DNA of 64,000 bases from Benincasa hispida (taxonomy: Eukaryota > Streptophyta > Magnoliopsida > Cucurbitales > Cucurbitaceae), in NCBI RefSeq assembly GCF_009727055.1, contig NC_052352.1:24465512-24529511 (forward strand). The letters run 5' to 3'. The notes beneath the pieces were generated by a model. That model was given only the letters and a program-made list of their open reading frames with translations, ran no database searches and was not told the origin of the DNA. Position 1 is the first letter of the stretch, and every line of letters begins with the position of its first letter. A program made the translations under genes and the position numbers. Shown here piece after piece: positions 58,278 through 64,000 of the stretch.

Positions 58278-58716
58278 GTGCAAAGTTTTTTATGGTTAGT
58301 TTGTATGGTTAAGTATAATTTGCCATTTGTTTTCAAAGTGCAAGGTGCACCTTAAGGCGACAAGTCTCTTGATTGTCTCAAGGCGAGAGGCGACAAAAAG
58401 ACGATGCTCGAGCGAAAGCAAGGCACAATGAATAAATAAATAATGTAGAAGTAGAAAATAAACTTATATGCAAATGTCAAAGCCTCAAAGATTAATTATA
58501 GTAATCTAATCAATAAAAATGAAAAAAAAAAATCAAATTCATCACCATCCTCCCCATCTAAATCTAAGGTTCTTCCATTGCCCTTCCTTGGCCATTGTCT
58601 TCCTTAATGTCTAATTCCTCCTCATCGTCGTCGTCATCTTCATCACTAACCACATGTATAGTTGGTATTTGCTTTTAAACTCTAGAAATGGTGGCAAAGG
58701 CAGTTGACTTTTCTTT

Positions 58717-59202
58717 TTATCTAGTGTACATGATGGGTTCTCTAACGCTAATAACACAAGTCACATCTCCCCATATGAGGTCTTCGTCATAAAAAACTAG
58801 CTCATTTTCAATTTCAGCTTCATTATTTCTTCATCCAATGTTCCAACCAACCATTCATTACTCTCGTTGATATGATCTAAGGAGATTGGATCAAGTTGAT
58901 CATTTAGATTAAAGCAATCTTTAAATGCTTGATTATACTTTATATAAACCAAATCGTTTAAGTGTTTCTGCTCCAATCGTTTCTCTTTTTCGTATGAATC
59001 TACAAATTATTAATCAATGTAGAGTTATAAATATATTTTAAATATTAAATTAATAATGTTAGAAAACAAAATAAGCACTTATATGTTAAAAAACACTCTA
59101 ATTGCGCTCACACCCAAAAGCAGTATATGTTAGATTAAGGACTCTCATGACCAACTTTTGCAAAATTGGAGTGCTACCACCATAAGGAGCCCACCATGAT
59201 GT
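58717..59202 (-). pseudogene. hAT-type transposase C-terminus, copy 1 (broken)
   Basis: Same content as the copy at 60529-61014: exon-like blocks 59202-59090 (WWAPYGGSTPILQKL) and 58999-58717 (IHTKKR...), stop at 58717-58719. Relative to copy 2 it lacks one T near 58823 (TTATTTCTTC) and one T near 58978 (CCAATCG), giving two frameshifts in the last exon. It also carries the Trp-to-stop change (59098-59100). Confidence 0.65.
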
Positions 59203-59927
59203 TGTTCACACATTTTGACATGATCTAGAAATTTAATATTAGATATAATTGATAGAATAAAGATGCAAAATGCGGAAGCTAACAGAATCATTAAACACTT
59301 TAATTACACTTAATTTGAGTTTAAAGCATGCTAAAAAATAGTTTTTTTTTTTTTTAAAAAAAAACAAGGGTTTCTAAAAAGTATACCTTTGTAGACTCCC
59401 TCTTGCTCTCTACACCAAAATTGGATCTCCAAACACCAGTAGACTACCGAGAGGATCTTCTCTACTATTCTTAGCCTGGATTGAGTGGTGGAAACTCAAA
59501 ATTAGGAGGAATTGGATAAGGGATTGGAGAGGGCTTGAGAGAATTTCAAATATCTCAGAATTTTTTAAAATCAGCATGCATCTCTACTCCAACTTCTGAA
59601 ATTGAAGTATTAACAAGTTCAAGCATGCAAGCACTTAGTCTTTCAGCTAATTGACACTTCAATTAGCACTAAGTGTGTGACAAGGTGTTGATTTGTGGAA
59701 AAATCAACTAAAATCCCAAAATTGGGATAAAACCACTCACAATTTTATTTTTCAATTTAAATTAGTTCAGTTTAAGAATAATTTAAATATTAATTAAATT
59801 TCTATAAATTGAATTAAAAATGAAAAAGTGATTTAATTTTAATTGATTAATTAAATAAATTTAATTTAATTTAATTAATTAAATAATATTTAATATCAAA
59901 TATTAAATTAATAAAACAACTCTAATC

Positions 59928-61738
59928 TTATAATTAATGATTTTTTCCTTTTTTGTGCAAACTTTTGATGGTTTACATTTTACACTAATACAATAAAATG
60001 TTTTTCTTTTTCTTTTTTGTTTTTTTGTTTTTTTTTTTTTTTTTTTTTTTTTGTGTGGAAGCTCTTTCTTTTGCAGACATCTATTTTTTGTGCAAAGTTT
60101 TTTTATGGTTAGTTTGTATGGTTAAGTATAATTTGCCATTTGTTTTCAAAGTGCAAGGTGCACCTTAAGGCGACAAGTCTCTTGATTGTCTCAAGGCGAG
60201 AGGCGACAAAAAGACGATGCTCGAGCGAAGCAAGGCACAATGAATAAATAATATATGTAGAAGTAGAACATAAACTTATATGCAAATGTCAAAGCCTCAA
60301 AGATTAATTATAGTAATCTAATCAATAAAAATGAAAAAAAAAAATCAAATTCATCACCATCCTCCCCATCTAAATCTAAGGTTCTTCCATTGCCCTTCCT
60401 TGGCCATTGTCTTCCTTAATGTCTAATTCCTCCTCATCGTCGTCGTCATCTTCATCACTAACCACATGTATAGTTGGTATTTGCTTTTAAACTCTAGAAA
60501 TGGTGGCAAAGGCAGTTGACTTTTCTTTTTATCTAGTGTACATGATGGGTTCTCTAACGCTAATAACACAAGTCACATCTCCCCATATGAGGTCTTCGTC
60601 ATAAAAAACTAGCTCATTTTCAATTTCAGCTTCATTATTTTCTTCATCCAATGTTCCAACCAACCATTCATTACTCTCGTTGATATGATCTAAGGAGATT
60701 GGATCAAGTTGATCATTTAGATTAAAGCAATCTTTAAATGCTTGATTATACTTTATATAAACCAAATCGTTTAAGTGTTTCTGCTCCAATCTGTTTCTCT
60801 TTTTCGTATGAATCTACAAATTATTAATCAATGTAGAGTTATAAATATATTTTAAATATTAAATTAATAATGTAGAAAACAAAATAAGCACTTATATGTT
60901 AAAAAACACTCTAATTGCGCTCACACCCAAAAGCAGTATATGTTAGATTAAGGACTCTCATGACCAACTTTTGCAAAATTGGAGTGCTACCACCATAAGG
61001 AGCCCACCATGATGTTGTTCACACATTTTGACATGATCTAGAAATTTAATATTAGATATAATTGATAGAATAAAGATGCAAAATGCGGAAGCTAACAGAA
61101 TCATTAAACACTTTAATTACACTTAATTTGAGTTTAAAGCATGCTAAAAAATAGTTTTTTTTTTTTTTTAAAAAAAAACAAGGGTTTCTAAAAAGTATAC
61201 CTTTGTAGACTTCCTCTTGCTCTCTACACAAAATTGGATCTCCAAATCACCAGTAGACTACCGAGAGGATCTTCTCTACTATTCTTAGCCTTGGATTGAG
61301 TGGTGGAAACTCAAAATTAGGAGGAATTGGATAAGGGATTGGAGAGGGCTTGAGAGAATTTCAAATATCTCAGAATTTTTAATAAATCAGCATGCATCTC
61401 TACTCCAACTTCTGAAATTGAAGTATTTAACAAGTTCAAGCATGCAAGCACTTAGTCTTTCAGCTAATTGACACTTCAATTAGCACTAAGTGTGTGGACA
61501 AGGTGTTGATTTGTGGAAAAATCAACTAAAATCCCAAAATTGGGATAAAACCACTCACAATTTTATTTTTCAATTTAAATTAGTTCAGTTTAAGAATAAT
61601 TTAAATATTAATTAAATTTCTATAAATTGAATTTAAAAATGAAAAAGTGATTTAATTTTAATTGATTAATTAAATAAATTTAATTTAATTTAATTAATTA
61701 AATAATAATTTAATATCAAATATTAAATTAATAAAACA
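59928..61738. repeat. copy 2 of the 1.8-1.9 kb tandem duplication
   Basis: It contains the hAT remnant and the first 0.7 kb of a reverse-oriented C-family LTR. The LTR continues past 61738 only in this copy. Confidence 0.92.
60529..61014 (-). pseudogene. hAT-type transposase C-terminus, copy 2 (truncated, nonsense)
   Basis: Minus strand. A first block at about 61014-60902 encodes WWAPYGGSTPILQKLVMRVL and FGCERN-stop-SVF, the conserved hAT dimerisation region, with Trp changed to TAG at 60911-60913. After an intron-like gap with a 3' splice AG (60815-60814), a second block 60813-60529 is fully open: IHTKKRNRLEQKHLNDLVYI, DPISLDHINESNEWLVGTLD, then an acidic tail, ending at TAA. Such domains dimerise hAT transposases. 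The 5' part of the gene is cut at 61013 by an LTR. Confidence 0.72.
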
Positions 61739-62386
61739 CCTAATTCAAAAATGAATTTCTATTCATGTTATCAATATTAAAATCAATATTTTAATATTTT
61801 ATACTCTCCAATTTCATTTAATTTTTACAAAATCAAACATTTAATTATATTGAATATAGTTATCCAAACCTTAAATTGAATTTGAACATTTCAAATTCAA
61901 ACCCTAATTTCGAATTTGAACACTTTAAATCCAAAGTGTAATGTGTTACGAGCTAGTAGAGGGACCTTATTGACCTACAGATAATGAGTTCCGATGATTT
62001 GAGATTAATTGGCTAAACTCTTTAAGCCGAATTAATCAATATTCATTAACCATCGAGACATACCACTATAGCTTGATGGTTGCACTTTCCTCACTGTAGA
62101 TATATTTCTGTCCACTTAATATAACCATGATCAGTAAGTTGATTCTTCACAGATCATTCGTCTTTACAGTTAGGTGAAAATTATTGTTTTACCCCTGTAA
62201 ATACATCTTGCTTCTTAAGCTCCCACTGATTCTCTATTGAACAATTGGTTTATAGTCCAACTAATAAACCATGTCCCTCTTGGCCATGAGAGGGTGGAGC
62301 CTCTTTGTTCAAAACCAGGAATCAGTACTTAAGGGAACAACCTATCTACGAACCATAATTTGGGTGGGAATGAATTCTATCTTGTA
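61013..62386 (-). mobile_element. C-family LTR, reverse orientation, left part
   Basis: From about TGTTGTTCACAC at 61013 it resembles the reverse LTRs at 19477-21309 and 35093-37076 (CCGAGAGGATCTTCTCTACT, GAGCTAGTAGAGGGACC, CCACTTAATATAACCATGAT, TGTTCAAAACCAGGAATCAG). It breaks off after TCTATCTTGTAG and resumes at about 63741. Confidence 0.7.
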
Positions 62387-63740
62387 GGACTTTAACTATA
62401 AATAAATGTATTTATATACATTATATTAGTTGTATCTTATACAATTAATTTTATTGTTTAATCAAATAAGCGTACATGAGCGGTGTGAGGTAATAAAAAC
62501 AAGTTATTACCTAGACATCGTAGGTTAAAATCCATTTATGAGTGTTATACTTGGATAAACCACATTGACTTAAGGTTGTTTAATTAGCCGAATTGGACCT
62601 AAGTATAAATATACCCAAATTAATAGTAGAACTCTTCAGTAAGAGTTTAATAACTTATATGATAAAATTATTAGAACACTTCAGTGAGAGATTAATACCA
62701 TATACGATACGTTATTTTTAGCTCTCACGTCCCTAAGAGTTCACAATTGAGATTTCTATGGTACTTCTTATCACCTGTGACCTCCATTCGGAAAGTATTT
62801 GCATAAATCAAGATTCAGGTGAATAAGGGGAAGTCGTTCAAACAAAAATCAAATATATGATATATTGATTTTAATTTTCATGTCCCCATAAAGTTCACAC
62901 CGTTAGATTCATATGACACTTCGTGTTACCCTGAGAGTGACCTCCATTCGGAAAGTGTTTGTATGAGTCAAGAACAAGGTGAATGGGGGAAGTAGTTCAT
63001 AGTAAGTGGGTAGAGGATATATGTCAACGTATCCTACAGTCTCTTCCATTAGTTTGGATCACGAGATTCCTATGTTGCGCCTGCTGGTTTCCTTTAGGTG
63101 GCCCTTGCAGGTCGTTTAATGACGGCTATCCCCTTGGAGGGTTGTAACATAAAATTCAGAACAACTCAAACTCCAAAAATGTATAGGATTTCTTAGGTCC
63201 ATTCCCAACCTTGACTTTTCATTTCGATAGCATCGTTAAGGCTGACCTTTGAGGTCTGAAAACGGAGAGTTACACTTACAGAATTACTAAAGTGTTAGTA
63301 ATTTATGACCGAAAATTGTAACTAAATGACTATAGGAATAAGAGTTATTCTGGAAATAGTGTTTGGTCAAAATTGTTTTGCTTTAGTGAAGGAGTACTTG
63401 ACTGCCCCTCATAGCACTTATTCTAACTCACTATAGTATCGTTGCAAATAAATAATAGTTATGGGTACATTATTACTTGTTTTGCTAAAACTTGATTTTG
63501 GATTTAGATGCAATTTTACTAAATTAGATTTTGTGTAAAATTTCAGCATATTGAATTCTTCTAGAATACTCGCTTCTGAATTAGTCAACGGCAAAATCAA
63601 TTCAACGTACAAATTACTAGCATTTGATAGTTATAAAAGAGTTTTAACAGATGATTGTCCTCTATCTCCCAACTCATCTAAAGTTTTGAACTCAATAGAT
63701 GAGAATATAAAATTTGAACAACAAGATAAATATGATTTAC
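62387..63740 (+). mobile_element. copia leader and gag-start fragment interrupting the LTR
   Basis: Plus-strand sequence related to the A/B leader: two CCTCCATTCGGAAAGT modules with AGGTGAATRRGGG (about 62780-62840 and 62940-63000), GATTACACTTACAG-type AGTTACACTTACAG (63270), TTTGCTAAAACTT (63481). A gag start follows at about 63551: ILASELVNGKINSTYKLLAF and RVLTDDCPLSPNS, matching the Gag N-terminus of element A with decay. The sequence at 62387-62600 was not recognised. The insertion mechanism and TSD are unresolved. Confidence 0.6.
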
Positions 63741-64000
63741 TTGTTCCGGTCTTATTCCCAAAATGGGAGGCTTGTTGGGCAGTGCTGTTGAACTACTTTC
63801 ACCTATGCAGATAAAAGGATAATCCTGAATAAACAGGATTTTATAGTTAGCTCAGGATTAAATCGAGTTACCCTAAGTTATCGAATTGAAATAGTCAGTT
63901 TTAGCAATAAACAGTTGTTATAAAGAAACGTGACTGTTTCATTTTCATATCTTATGCAAAACTCTTTTGTATAGGATGCTCCTACTCCCATGTCTTCACA
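63741..64000 (-). mobile_element. C-family LTR, reverse orientation, right part (runs off window)
   Basis: TTCCCAAAATGGGAGGCTTG, TTATAGTTAGCTCAGGATTA and AGGATGCTCCTACTCCCATG match 36530-36780 and 20745-20990. It continues the LTR interrupted at 62386. Confidence 0.75.

Larger units (their letters stand above)
58057..59918. repeat. copy 1 of a 1.8-1.9 kb tandem duplication
   Basis: It shares order and sequence with 59928-61738 from TTATAATTAATGATTTTTTC to AATTAATAAAACA. The offset is 1871 bp at the left and 1812-1813 bp after the N gap. It differs from copy 2 mostly by missing single bases. Confidence 0.92.

Noticed and set aside
60529..60789. Acidic 86-codon minus-strand frame as an independent small gene
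   Set aside because: It is the last exon of an hAT transposase remnant, preceded by a 3' splice site and by the ERN-stop motif.

Overview
The window is a plant nuclear, euchromatin-to-repeat transition. It holds two intron-containing host genes with canonical GT/AG splice sites, AT-rich intergenic DNA, and more than 40 kb of decayed LTR retrotransposons. The family is very probably Cucurbitaceae. This is inferred from remembered resemblance of the Ty3/gypsy gag near 48-49.5 kb and of an intronic repeat in HY5 to cucurbit sequences; no search was run. The sequence is an assembly product: there is a run of 25 Ns at 58253-58277, and a duplication beside it looks artefactual.

Layout. 1-4.6 kb: 3' part of a TNT1-like Ty1/copia element (E). 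5.4-7.9 kb: HY5, the light-signalling bZIP factor (plus strand, 4 exons, 158 aa). 8.9-10.8 kb: a BT1/Brittle-1 adenine-nucleotide carrier (minus strand, 3 exons, 396 aa), convergent with HY5. 11.8-16.8 kb: a dead copia element (F) split by a solo LTR with a perfect 5-bp target-site duplication (TSD). 16.8-18.06 kb: AT-rich DNA with MITE-like repeats.

18061-56574 is one nested stack. A Ty3/gypsy element D (LTRs about 1.3-1.4 kb) was hit inside its 5' LTR by copia element A (18994-47529). A was then hit in its 5' LTR by a solo LTR (19477-21309) and in its untranslated leader by copia element B (23884-34918) and by a minus-strand copia element C (35093-40703). B's RNase H region was split by a further solo-LTR-like insert (30664-32711), and D's internal region carries a relative of that insert (50783-52139). 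Exact or one-mismatch 5-bp duplications flank D, A, B, both C-family solo LTRs and the 30.7-kb insert, which fixes the order of insertion. Every retroelement gene is broken by stops or frameshifts; nothing looks autonomous.

56.6-64 kb: AT-rich DNA, the N gap, a 1.8-1.9 kb tandem duplication carrying the C-terminal end of a dead hAT-type transposase gene, and a C-family LTR in reverse orientation that is interrupted by a copia leader/gag fragment.

The two host genes are the only confident functional proteins. No tRNA, rRNA, CRISPR array or new protein system was seen. The most unusual signals are structural: the ordered nest, clusters of a palindromic CTAAACGATCGTTTAG-type motif in several elements, a 228-bp fold-back inside one LTR, duplicated core promoters in the gypsy LTR, and successive tandem arrays at 52.4-53.1 kb.
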